Source: Kitasatospora fiedleri (GTDB lineage Bacteria; Actinomycetota; Actinomycetes; Streptomycetales; Streptomycetaceae). Taken from it: a stretch of 64,000 nt of DNA. A program made the position numbers and the translations under genes. Below, piece after piece: positions 49,906 through 57,625 of the stretch. The notes beneath the pieces are model-generated. The model was not told the origin of the DNA. It did not search any database and saw only the letters and a list, made by a program, of their open reading frames with translations. Where the stretch lies: NCBI RefSeq assembly GCF_948472415.1, contig NZ_OX419519.1, forward strand, positions 3,348,001-3,412,000, in the 5' to 3' direction. How positions within the stretch are numbered: position 1 is the stretch's first letter; the number at the start of each line of letters is the position of its first letter.

Positions 49906-50253
49906 TTCCGCGGGGCCCCTAGATCGTGTCGACGGCACGTTGCGGCAACCATGCTGACGGCCGTTCAGGTGAGGCGGCAATCACTCGTGGGGGTGATTCG
50001 GGTACGCGGGCACGGCGGGCGCGACCAGCGCGCCGGGCCGGTCGGCGGGCGGTCCGGGCCCGCTCCGGGGGCCTTTTCCGGGCGCTCCCGCGGGCCCTCG
50101 TTCCGGGCGTCCGCGCTGCTCACCGGCCCCCTGTTCGAATCCGCCCGGAACAGCGCTAAGGTGGCCCCCTCACCGCGTGGTGACCGCCGCCGCAGCGCAG
50201 GCGAACCGGTCGGTGACCTCCCATCGGCACGCCCTTCTCCAGGGAGACCCCTC
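49906..50253. promoter_or_regulatory. Divergent promoter region between encapsulin and ATP-grasp genes
   Basis: These 348 bases contain no credible gene. AATCAC (49979-49984) and GTGATT (49993-49998) form a 6-bp inverted repeat with an 8-base spacer, a candidate regulator site. The remainder is GC-rich with no clear consensus promoter. Confidence 0.4.
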
Positions 50254-51414
50254 GTGACCGCGCCCGTCCGCGTCTGGCTGAACCGCACCTACGCCGAGAA
50301 CGTCTTCTTCATCGACCTGCTGCGGGCCGCGCCGCGACCGGTGCACGTCCTGGCCACCCACGTCGACCCCGACTCCCCGGTGCTCGCCGCCGCCGATCTC
50401 GGCGCCCTGGAACCCGACGGGCTGAGCGCCGAAGGGTACGTGGAATTCGCGCTGGAATTCTGCGCCCGGCACGACGTGGACGTGTTCCTGCCGCGGCTGC
50501 ACCAGTTGGCGATATCGCTGCGCCGCCGCGACTTCGAGGCGCTGGGCACCGCGCTGGTCTGCCCGCCCGCCCCGGCGATCTCGCTGTTCACCAGCAAGGC
50601 CGACGGCTACCGGGCGCTGGACGCGGCCGGGCTGCCCACCCCGCTGTGGCGGCAGGCCGACACCGCCGCCGACCTGCTCGCCGCCGTCGAGGAGATCGAG
50701 GCGACCGGGATGACGGCCTGCCTGAAGCCGGCCAGCGGCGCGGGCGGCGAGGGCTTCCGGGTCCTGACCCGCGAGCCGTTCCACCTCGGGCGGCTCTCCG
50801 GGTACGTGGACACCCGGGTCCAACTCGACCAGGTGCTGGGCGCGTTGGAGCGGTCCGCGGCCCCGGCCGAGCTGCTGGTGATGCCGTACCTGGACGGCCC
50901 CGAGGTGTCCGTCGACTGCCTGGCCGAGCAGGGCGGCCGGGTGCTGGCCGCGGTCGGCCGCACCAAGCAGGGCCGCCGCCGCGGCTTCACCGTCGACCCG
51001 GCCTACCTGGGCCCGGCCCGCCGCCTGGTCGAGGAGTTCGGCGTCGGCCACCTGTCGAACGTGCAGTTCCGGCACGAGCGGGGCACCGGCCGCCCGGTGG
51101 TCCTGGACGTCAACACCCGCCCGTCCGGCGGCCTGCACCAGCTGCGCCTGTGCGGGCTCAACCTGCCCGCCGCGGCCGTCGAACTCGCCCTGGGCAACCG
51201 GCCGTCGCTGCCCGCGGCGGAGGAGCTGACGCTCGGCGACTACACCCTGGTCTCCACCATCCAGGCGGTGCTGCCCCGGCAGGCGGCGGCGCCCGCGCTG
51301 GAGCGGATCGGCGGTGTCGGCGGTATCGGTGGGGGTGTCGGCGTCGGCGGCATCGGGGGCGGCGTCAGCGGCGTCGGCGGTCTCGGCGCGCGGCTGCTGC
51401 CCGCGGCGGGTTAG
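50254..51414 (+). CDS. ATP-grasp enzyme of unknown substrate
   Basis: GTG 50254 follows AGGGAG and gives 386 residues. An N-terminal pre-grasp domain reaches about residue 100. The ATP-grasp fold has the nucleotide lysine in ACLKPASGAGGEGF (near 160), LVMPYLDGPEVSVDC (near 210) and the metal-binding VLDVNTRPSGGLHQ (near 285). Such enzymes ligate a carboxylate to an amine or other nucleophile, and the partner is unknown. The last 40 residues are a GGVGGIGGG-type repeat unlike the rest. The TAG stop is the first three bases of the MITE at 51412, so the original C-terminus may have been altered by the insertion. It is divergent from the encapsulin operon. Confidence 0.8.
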   Translation: MTAPVRVWLNRTYAENVFFIDLLRAAPRPVHVLATHVDPDSPVLAAADLGALEPDGLSAEGYVEFALEFCARHDVDVFLPRLHQLAISLRRRDFEALGTALVCPPAPAISLFTSKADGYRALDAAGLPTPLWRQADTAADLLAAVEEIEATGMTACLKPASGAGGEGFRVLTREPFHLGRLSGYVDTRVQLDQVLGALERSAAPAELLVMPYLDGPEVSVDCLAEQGGRVLAAVGRTKQGRRRGFTVDPAYLGPARRLVEEFGVGHLSNVQFRHERGTGRPVVLDVNTRPSGGLHQLRLCGLNLPAAAVELALGNRPSLPAAEELTLGDYTLVSTIQAVLPRQAAAPALERIGGVGGIGGGVGVGGIGGGVSGVGGLGARLLPAAG

Positions 51415-51609
51415 GCCCTGTCCGGTCGATCTTGTCGGATCGGCGCGCGGCGTCGGGCGCCCGGCTGGGAGTGCCGGCGGAACGCCCTCGTACTGGGTGT
51501 ACTCGGGTGTTTCGCCGGTGCTTCCGAGGGGCACCTCCCAGCCCCCCTTGGGGCTGGGGGAGGGATGCCCGGCGTCGCGCGCCCGGCAAGATCGGCCGGA
51601 CAGGGCCTA
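51412..51609. mobile_element. MITE-like element, copy 2 (198 bp) with a nested palindrome
   Basis: The terminal inverted repeats are as in copy 1 (left TAGGCCCTGTCCGGTCGATC; right ends GGCCGGACAGGGCCTA). It carries about 32 extra bases, 51524-51562, with a perfect palindromic core CCTCCCAGCCCC / GGGGCTGGGGGAGG, a repeat type common in streptomycete intergenic DNA. The element sits exactly between two convergent genes. The left TAG is the stop codon of the ATP-grasp gene, and the right CTA is the stop codon (read on the minus strand) of ogt. Confidence 0.85.
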
Positions 51610-52140
51610 AAGCTCCGGCCCGGACCAGTCCAGGGTCGGCGGGAGCACGCCCTCCAGGGTGAGCAGCCAGCGCTTGGTCTCCACGCCGTGCCACGCCCCG
51701 CCGAAGCCGCCGAGCCCGTCGGCGGCCACCACCCGGTGGCAGGGCACCAGCAGCGGCAGCGGGTTGGCCCCCATCATCTGCCCGACCGTCCGGGCCGGGA
51801 CGCCCGGCTCGGTCGGCTCGGTGAACACCCCGCTGCGGGTGGCGAGTTCGCCGTAGGTGACGGTCCGCCCCCAGCCGACGTCGGTCCACAGGCGGCGCAG
51901 CACGGTCAGGTGCGGGCCGGAGGCCAGCCGCCAGTCGATCGGCAGCTCCAGTTCGCGCCGCGCGCCGGCGAAGTACTCGCCGACCCGGGCCCGTACCGTC
52001 GCGGCCTTCCGCCCGTCGGCGCACTCCGGCACCGGACTGTCGCAGACGTAGCTGGCGGCGGCCACTCCCCGGTCGGTCACCGCGAACCGCATCGGCCCGC
52101 TCGGCAGCGGGGTCGGGACGGTCACCCAGGAGAGTTCCAT
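51607..52140 (-). CDS. ogt: Methylated-DNA--protein-cysteine methyltransferase
   Basis: This 177-residue suicide repair protein transfers alkyl groups from O6-alkylguanine to its active-site cysteine, visible in LLVPCHRVVAADGLGGFGG (PCHR motif). VTYGELATRSG and ARTVGQMMGANP form the helix-turn-helix and Asn-hinge region. The stop codon TAG is provided by the end of MITE copy 2, and the protein ends DWSGPEL; family C-termini are variable, so loss of residues cannot be judged. Confidence 0.93.
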   Translation of the reverse strand: MELSWVTVPTPLPSGPMRFAVTDRGVAAASYVCDSPVPECADGRKAATVRARVGEYFAGARRELELPIDWRLASGPHLTVLRRLWTDVGWGRTVTYGELATRSGVFTEPTEPGVPARTVGQMMGANPLPLLVPCHRVVAADGLGGFGGAWHGVETKRWLLTLEGVLPPTLDWSGPEL

Positions 52141-52181
52141 CCCGCCACTGTAGGGCGCGCCGGGGCCCGGCCGGGCCGTGC

Positions 52182-52406
52182 TCAGAGGTGGTCGCGGAGG
52201 TGGCCCGCGAGGGTGCGGGACCAGGTGGCCAGGGCGGCGCGGTCGGGGGCCTCGCCGCCGCCGAGGGCGGCGAGCTGTTCGGTGGAGAGGCGTCCGCTCG
52301 CGGCCAGCGCGGAGAGGCCGGCGAGCAGGGACGAGAGCCGTGCGGCGTCGTCGTGGCCGAGCATCACGAGGGTGTCGGTGTGGCCGATGGTCATGGAGCC
52401 GGGCAT
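52182..52406 (-). CDS. Small hypothetical protein
   Basis: This 74-residue protein from ATG 52406, after GAGGA, is helical ([33 protein letters not shown]) with a C-terminal WSRTLAGHLRDHL. No known domain is recognised. It is divergent from the ClC gene and upstream of ogt on the same strand (gap 41 bases), so it could share a transcript with ogt. Confidence 0.6.
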   Translation of the reverse strand: MPGSMTIGHTDTLVMLGHDDAARLSSLLAGLSALAASGRLSTEQLAALGGGEAPDRAALATWSRTLAGHLRDHL

Positions 52407-52527
52407 CGCGTCCTCCTCGGTCGTTCCTTCCGTCCACCGTACGGCCGTGGGGAGGGTGCTCGCCCGTTCGGGCCACTCCGATGGCCGAGGGGCCGGTCGG
52501 CGGCGGACGGTCGGAGGACGCGTGCCC

Positions 52528-52569
52528 GCCGGACGGGAGCAGCCGGACGGGAGCAGCCGGACGAGAGCA
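52528..52569. repeat. 14-bp tandem repeat, three units, in the ClC leader
   Basis: GCCGGACGGGAGCA occurs twice exactly and a third time with one change (GCCGGACGAGAGCA), directly before the ribosome site of the ClC gene. Each unit contains GGGAGCA or GAGAGCA, so extra Shine-Dalgarno-like sites lie in the leader; slippage could vary their number. Confidence 0.8.
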
Positions 52570-52579
52570 GGGAGTGCAG

Positions 52580-54004
52580 ATGCCAGCACAGGCCGCCGGT
52601 TCCGCCGCCCCGCCGCCCGGTCTGCGCGAGCTGCTCCGCAGCCCCGGGTACGGGCGGCTGCTGCTGGTGTCGGCGCTGGTCGGGGTGCCGGTCTCGCTGG
52701 CGGCGTTCGGGTTCGTCGGCCTGGAGCACGCCTTGCAGCACTGGGTGTGGGAGTCGCTGCCGCGGAAGCTGGGCCACGCGCGCGCGCCCTGGTGGTGGCC
52801 GCTGCCCGCGCTGGCGCTGGCCGGTCTGCTGCTGGCGCCGATCGTGACCCGGATGCCGGGGCGCGGCGGGCACACGCCGGTGCTGGGGCTGGGCGGGCCG
52901 CCGACGCTGCCGGTGGAGGTGCCGTCGGTGGTGCTGGCGGCGCTGGCGGCGCTGCCGCTGGGCGCGGTGCTCGGCCCGGAGGCGCCGCTGATGGCGCTGG
53001 GCAGCGGGCTGGCGCTGCTGACGGTGAGCGCGGCGAAGCGGGCGGCCAGTCCGCTGCTCGGGCCGATGCTGGGGGCGGCCGGGTCGACGGCGGCGATCGC
53101 GACGATCTTCGGGAGTCCGCTGGTCGCGGCGGTGATGATGATCGAGGCGGCGGGCCTGGGCGGGGCGCAGCTGACGATGCTGCTGCTGCCGTGCCTGCTG
53201 GCGTCGGGGGTGGGGGCGCTGGTGTTCACCGGGTTCGGGCACTGGACGGGGCTGTCGATCGGCGCGCTGAGCCTGCCGTCGGTGCCGAGGGCGGGGCTGC
53301 CGGACGCGGGGGACTTCCTGTGGGGGGTGCCGCTGGCGGTGGTGATCGCGGTGGTGCTGGTCGCGGGGCAGACCCTGGGGCACCGCTCCGCCGCGTTCAC
53401 GGCGCACCGGACGGCGGTCCGCACGGTGCTGTGCGCGGTGCTGGTGGGCGGGTGCGTCGCCGGGTACGCGCTGGTGACGGGGCGGTCGCCGGAGGAGGCG
53501 GCGCTGTCCGGGCAGGCGACGCTGGGGCAGCTGGCCGCGGACCCGCACGGCTGGCCGGTGGGGGCGCTGCTGGCGCTGGTGCTGTTCAAGGGGCTGGGCT
53601 GGGGCGTGGCGCTGGGGTCGCTGCGCGGCGGCCCGATCTTCCCGGCGGTGCTGCTGGGCGCGGCGCTCGGGGTGGCGGCGGGCGGCCTGCCGGGCCTGGG
53701 CACCGAGGCGGGGCTGGCGGCCGGGCTGGCGGCGGGCAGCGCGGCGGTGACCCGGCTGCCGGTGACCAGCACGGTGCTGGCGGCGGCCCTGCTGGGCGAC
53801 CAGGCGACGGACTCGATGCCGCTGCTGATCGTCGCGGCGGTGGTGGCGTTCCTGACCGCGACGTTCGTCCACCGGGTGGCCGCGCCGGGGCCGGACGCGG
53901 GGCGGGGCGCGGGGCCGGACGCGGGCGCGGGGGCCGGGCCGGAGCCGGGCGCGGGGGCCGGGCCGGAGCCGGGCCGCCCGGCGCCCGCCGGGCCGGTTCA
54001 GTAG
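52580..54004 (+). CDS. ClC-family chloride channel/antiporter
   Basis: From ATG 52580 after GGGAG this is a 474-residue membrane protein with about 10-12 helices. Ion-path motifs are LGPEAPLMALG (the GREGP site, here GPEAP) near residue 138 and LRGGPIFPAVLLG (GXFXP site) near 350. The signature glutamate of exchangers is present in GPEAP. The C-terminus has Gly/Ala/Pro/Glu tandem repeats (GAGPEPGA) and no CBS domains. Whether it is a channel or a Cl-/H+ exchanger is uncertain. Its stop codon overlaps that of the convergent aldehyde dehydrogenase. Confidence 0.88.
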   Translation: MPAQAAGSAAPPPGLRELLRSPGYGRLLLVSALVGVPVSLAAFGFVGLEHALQHWVWESLPRKLGHARAPWWWPLPALALAGLLLAPIVTRMPGRGGHTPVLGLGGPPTLPVEVPSVVLAALAALPLGAVLGPEAPLMALGSGLALLTVSAAKRAASPLLGPMLGAAGSTAAIATIFGSPLVAAVMMIEAAGLGGAQLTMLLLPCLLASGVGALVFTGFGHWTGLSIGALSLPSVPRAGLPDAGDFLWGVPLAVVIAVVLVAGQTLGHRSAAFTAHRTAVRTVLCAVLVGGCVAGYALVTGRSPEEAALSGQATLGQLAADPHGWPVGALLALVLFKGLGWGVALGSLRGGPIFPAVLLGAALGVAAGGLPGLGTEAGLAAGLAAGSAAVTRLPVTSTVLAAALLGDQATDSMPLLIVAAVVAFLTATFVHRVAAPGPDAGRGAGPDAGAGAGPEPGAGAGPEPGRPAPAGPVQ

Positions 54005-55470
54005 GAGATGCAGGCGCTGCGCAGTTCGGTGTAGAAGTCCCAGACCTGCGGCGAGCACTCGGCCGGGCCGTACTGGGACTCCTTGGCGCCGATGTGCGGC
54101 ATGTGCGGGTAGGCGCCGACGCCCGGGCGGTTGACGTGGAGCATGCCGACGTCGATCCGGTCGAGGGCGTCGAGGGCCAGGGAGGTGTCGCGGGTGAAGA
54201 CGGCGGCGGCCATGCCGTAGCGGACCCCGTTGACGATCCGCAGGCCGTCCTCGGGGCCGTCGCAGGTGATCACCGAGAGGACCGGGCCGAAGATCTCCTC
54301 CTGGGCGACGTGGCTGTCCGGGCGGACCAGGTCCAGCACGGTCGGGGCCATGAAGTAGCCGTCCGGCAGGCCCTCGGTGAGCCGGCCGCCGCCGGTGACC
54401 ACGGTGGCGCCGTCCGCGGTGGCGCGCCGGACGCCCTCCAGGCAGGCGTGCAGGCGTTCGGCGCTGACCACCGGCCCGAGCCGGGCGTCCGGGTCCGTGC
54501 CGGGGCCCACCCGCAGGGCCTCGGCGCGGGCGGCGAGGCGGCGGACCAGTGCGTCGTGGACGGCGCGGTCGACGACCACCCGGCTGGTCGCGGAGCAGCG
54601 CTGCCCGGCCTGGCCGAAGGCGCCGGCCACGATCGCGTCGGCGGCCCGGTCGAGGTCGGCGTCGGCGAGCACCAGGGCGGCGTTCTTGCCGCCCATCTCC
54701 AGCTGGGTGCGCAGGAAGCGCGGGGCACCCGCGACGTGGATGGCCCGGCCGACCTCGACCGAGCCGGTGAAGGAGACGCCGGCCACGTCGGGGTGGTCGA
54801 CCAGGGCCTCGCCGACCTCGCGCCCGCCGTGCACGAGGTTCAGCACGCCGTGCCCGGCCCCGGCCTCGACGAAGCAGTCCACCAGCAGGGTCGCGGTGAG
54901 CGGCGTCAGCGGGGAGGGCTTGAGGACGGCGGTGCAGCCGGACAGCAGGGCGGGGGCGACCTTCCAGGCCGGGATGGCCAGCGGGAAGTTCCACGGGGTG
55001 ATCAGGGCGACCACCCCGATCGGGTCGCGCCTGGTCAGCGCCAGGGTCCGCGGGTCGTCCGCGGGCAGGGTGGCGCCGCCCAGGCGGCGGCCCTCGCCGG
55101 CCGTGAACTCCAGCAGCGCGACGGTGCGGTCCACCTCGCCCAGCGCCTCGTGCGGGAGCTTGCCCTGCTCGCGGGTGATCGCCGCGGCGAACTCGGCGCG
55201 CCGCTCGGCCACCAGCCGGGCCGCCCGCAGCACCACCTCGCCCCGCCGGACCGGTCCGAGCGAGCGCCAGGCCGCGAGCGCCGCCCGGGCGGCGGCGACC
55301 GCCGCGAGCGCGTCGGCCGCGGCGGAGTCGGCGCTGCGGCTGACGGTCTCGGCGAGGTCGCCGGGGTTGCGGTTGTCCCGGCTGCGGCCCGAGGCGGCGC
55401 CGCACCACCGGCCGGCGACGTGGTTGCGGGCTTCGGCGAGGCGGGGGCCGGCGGTCAGGCGGGGCTCCAT
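53998..55470 (-). CDS. Aldehyde dehydrogenase, predicted phosphonoacetaldehyde dehydrogenase
   Basis: This 490-residue NAD(P)-dependent aldehyde dehydrogenase has the cofactor motif TGSVEVGR, the catalytic glutamate in LEMGGKNAALV and the catalytic cysteine in FGQAGQRCSATSR. It is the last gene of the phosphonate operon, 44 bases after pepM. By context the substrate is phosphonoacetaldehyde, giving phosphonoacetate; the family alone (benzaldehyde/succinate-semialdehyde-like) would not show this. The 3' end overlaps the ClC stop by 7 bases, so no terminator separates the convergent genes. Confidence 0.85.
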   Translation of the reverse strand: MEPRLTAGPRLAEARNHVAGRWCGAASGRSRDNRNPGDLAETVSRSADSAAADALAAVAAARAALAAWRSLGPVRRGEVVLRAARLVAERRAEFAAAITREQGKLPHEALGEVDRTVALLEFTAGEGRRLGGATLPADDPRTLALTRRDPIGVVALITPWNFPLAIPAWKVAPALLSGCTAVLKPSPLTPLTATLLVDCFVEAGAGHGVLNLVHGGREVGEALVDHPDVAGVSFTGSVEVGRAIHVAGAPRFLRTQLEMGGKNAALVLADADLDRAADAIVAGAFGQAGQRCSATSRVVVDRAVHDALVRRLAARAEALRVGPGTDPDARLGPVVSAERLHACLEGVRRATADGATVVTGGGRLTEGLPDGYFMAPTVLDLVRPDSHVAQEEIFGPVLSVITCDGPEDGLRIVNGVRYGMAAAVFTRDTSLALDALDRIDVGMLHVNRPGVGAYPHMPHIGAKESQYGPAECSPQVWDFYTELRSACISY

Positions 55471-55514
55471 CGTGATCCCTTCGTGGGCGGGGCGAGGCGG
55501 GGCGGGCGGCTCGG

Positions 55515-56408
55515 TCAGCCGAGGGCGGCGTACTGGGCGGTCAGCGCGTCGTGCCGCTCCTGGCGGGCGAGCAGCGCGTCCACGTTCTGCAGGGCGAAGA
55601 CGTCCTTGAGGGTGGCGATGGACCCCTCCACGGCGTGGGTCGAGCCGGCCGCGCCGATCTGGCCGAGCACGTCGCGCATGGCGCTGATCGCCGCGCGCAG
55701 CCCCTGGTTGGCGTAGATCACGCCGCCGAACCGGCGCTCGGTCAGCTCGGCCGCGGTGACCTGCGGGTAGGTGGTCGGGACGACGATGACCGGGAGCGCG
55801 CCGGTGTAGGCCGCGCGGAAGGCGAAGACCTCCTCGGGGGTGGAGAGCTTGGAGTGGATCAGCAGCGCGTCCGCGCCGGCCGCCTCGTACACCGTGGCGC
55901 GGCGCAGCGCCTCGTCCAGGCCGGCGCCCGCGATGAACGCCTCGATCCGGGCGACCACCACGAAGTCCTCGCCGGTGCGGGCCTCCTTGGCGGCGGTGAT
56001 CTTCGCGGCGAAGTCGCCGATCGGGGCGAGGTCCTGGTGGCCCTCGACGAAGCTGTTGAGCTTGGGGAACTGCTTGTCCTCGATGCAGACGCCGGCCAGG
56101 CCGCGAGCCTGGTACGAGCGGACCATGTGGGCGACGTTGCCGACGCCGCCGAAGCCGGAGTCGCAGTCGGCCAGCACCGGGACGTCCACCGCGTCGGCGA
56201 TCTGGGCGGCGGCCTCCAGGCACTCGGACATGGACAGCACGTTGGCGTCCGGCAGGGCGCGGCTGGCGGAGATCTCCAGGCCGCTGGCCCAGATCGCCTC
56301 GAAGCCGGCGTCCTGGCCGAGCTTGGCGCTCAGTGCGCTGTGCGCACCCACCAGGCGGATGACCTCGGAACCGTTCAGGCCGTCGCGCAGGGTACGGCTC
56401 TTGGACAT
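55515..56408 (-). CDS. pepM: Phosphoenolpyruvate phosphomutase
   Basis: PepM rearranges PEP to phosphonopyruvate, making the C-P bond that begins almost all phosphonate natural products. The 297-residue protein has the PepM signature EDKQFPKLNS (EDK-X5-NS) near residue 120, which separates it from isocitrate/methylisocitrate lyases. It also has the Mg-site strand VLADCDSGFGGVGN near 85 and HSALSAKLGQDAGFEAIWASG at the N-terminus. It is followed by the dehydrogenase and preceded by the two decarboxylase subunits, which pull the unfavourable equilibrium forward. Confidence 0.96.
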   Translation of the reverse strand: MSKSRTLRDGLNGSEVIRLVGAHSALSAKLGQDAGFEAIWASGLEISASRALPDANVLSMSECLEAAAQIADAVDVPVLADCDSGFGGVGNVAHMVRSYQARGLAGVCIEDKQFPKLNSFVEGHQDLAPIGDFAAKITAAKEARTGEDFVVVARIEAFIAGAGLDEALRRATVYEAAGADALLIHSKLSTPEEVFAFRAAYTGALPVIVVPTTYPQVTAAELTERRFGGVIYANQGLRAAISAMRDVLGQIGAAGSTHAVEGSIATLKDVFALQNVDALLARQERHDALTAQYAALG

Positions 56409-56458
56409 GGGGGGCTCCTTCAGGGGGCGGGACGAAGTGGGGGAACGGTGGGGCGGGG

Positions 56459-57058
56459 TCAGGACGCGGGCTGCAGCGCGTCCGGACGGTTGAGGGCGCG
56501 GTGGACCCGCGCGACGATCTCCTGCGGGGTGTGCGTCACCCGGCGCCCGGGGCCGTCGGCGCGGGGGCCGGTCAGGGCGTGCAGCAGGACCGGGCCGGCC
56601 GGGAGCCGGGCCGCGCGCAGTTCGGCGGCGGTGGCGACCCGGACGGCGGCCCGGTAGCCGGCCGCCAGCGCCAGCGCGCCGAAGTCGGTGCGCCGGACGG
56701 TGAGTTGGCCGCCGGTGCTCTCGTGCATGCCGTTGTCGACCACCACGTGCAGCAGCTCGGTGCCGGACGCGGCGACCAGCGGGAGCACGCCGAGGTTCAT
56801 CAGCAGCGAGCCGTCGCCGTCCAGGGCGATGACGGTGCGGCCGGGGCGGGCCAGCGCGATGCCGAGGGCGACCGGGGCGGCCATGCCCATCGAGCCGACC
56901 AGGTAGAAGTTCTCCGGCCGGTCGGCCGCGTTGAACAGCTCCCGGCTGGTGAACCCGCAGGTGGAGACCACGACGGCGTCCGGGTGGCGGTCGAGCAGCT
57001 CGCCGATCACCTCGGTGAGGCTCAGCGCGGGCCCGGGGGTGAGCAGGTGGTCGGTCAT
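56459..57058 (-). CDS. Phosphonopyruvate decarboxylase, beta (TPP-binding) subunit
   Basis: This 199-residue thiamine-diphosphate-binding half has the GDG motif in VIALDGDGSLLMNLG near residue 85, with NGMHESTGGQ downstream and FYLVGSMGMAAPVALGIAL before it, as in Fom2/Ppd and ComE. With the alpha subunit it should decarboxylate phosphonopyruvate to phosphonoacetaldehyde, the irreversible step. Its ATG overlaps the alpha stop by one base (TGATG), ensuring equal synthesis. Confidence 0.9.
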   Translation of the reverse strand: MTDHLLTPGPALSLTEVIGELLDRHPDAVVVSTCGFTSRELFNAADRPENFYLVGSMGMAAPVALGIALARPGRTVIALDGDGSLLMNLGVLPLVAASGTELLHVVVDNGMHESTGGQLTVRRTDFGALALAAGYRAAVRVATAAELRAARLPAGPVLLHALTGPRADGPGRRVTHTPQEIVARVHRALNRPDALQPAS

Positions 57059-57582
57059 CAGATCCCTTCCCGGACGACGAGCACGCCGCAGCGCTGCTCC
57101 CGCTTCATCTGGTCGATCACCCGGGCCACCGACCCGGCCGGGTCGGCCGGGTCGAGGAGGGTGTGGGGGAACGTGAACAGGTCGAGCAGCGCGAGGAGTT
57201 CGGCGCCGATCACGTCGTGCTCGACCGCGTCGTTGCCGTCGTGGCCGCGCCAGCTGACCACGAGCAGCACCGGCACGTCGTAGATCAGGTTGAACGAGGT
57301 GAGCACGTTCAGGCAGTAGCCGAGCCCGGAGTTCTGCATCAGGACCACGGCCTGCTCGCCGGCGACCACCGCGCCCGAGGCGACGCCGACGGCGCTGTCC
57401 TCGCGGGGGGCGGGCAGGTAGCGCAGGGCGGCCAGCCGCGGGTCGTCGCCGGGCTCCTCCAGCAGCCGGAACGCGCCGTTCAGCAGGCTGCAGGGGACGC
57501 CGGTGGCCAGCGTGTAGCCGTGGTCGACCAGGCTGTGCAGCAGGTCGCGGGCGGTGGTGCCGCCCACGCTGGACGTGTGCAT
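57058..57582 (-). CDS. Phosphonopyruvate decarboxylase, alpha (pyrimidine-binding) subunit
   Basis: This 174-residue Pyr-type half of a TPP enzyme has the substrate-side TGVPCSLLNGAF near residue 28. The glutamate that activates the cofactor lies in PREDSAVGVASG near 60, and LMQNSGLGYCLNVLTSF near 82. Most phosphonopyruvate decarboxylases are single chains of about 380 residues. The split into alpha and beta resembles sulfopyruvate decarboxylase ComD/ComE, but the pepM neighbour supports phosphonopyruvate as substrate. Confidence 0.88.
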   Translation of the reverse strand: MHTSSVGGTTARDLLHSLVDHGYTLATGVPCSLLNGAFRLLEEPGDDPRLAALRYLPAPREDSAVGVASGAVVAGEQAVVLMQNSGLGYCLNVLTSFNLIYDVPVLLVVSWRGHDGNDAVEHDVIGAELLALLDLFTFPHTLLDPADPAGSVARVIDQMKREQRCGVLVVREGI

Positions 57583-57625
57583 GTTGACCTTCCGTCGGTC
57601 GGTTCGGGGGTGGGGGCGGCCGGGC

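Noticed and set aside
52528..52569. Short repeats suggestive of a CRISPR array
   Set aside because: The units are directly adjacent, only 14 bp, with no spacers and no cas genes; they form a simple tandem repeat.
55515..56408. Isocitrate or methylisocitrate lyase as identity of the PepM gene
   Set aside because: The lyase KKCGH motif is absent, and the EDK-X5-NS signature plus the adjacent decarboxylase genes specify PEP mutase.
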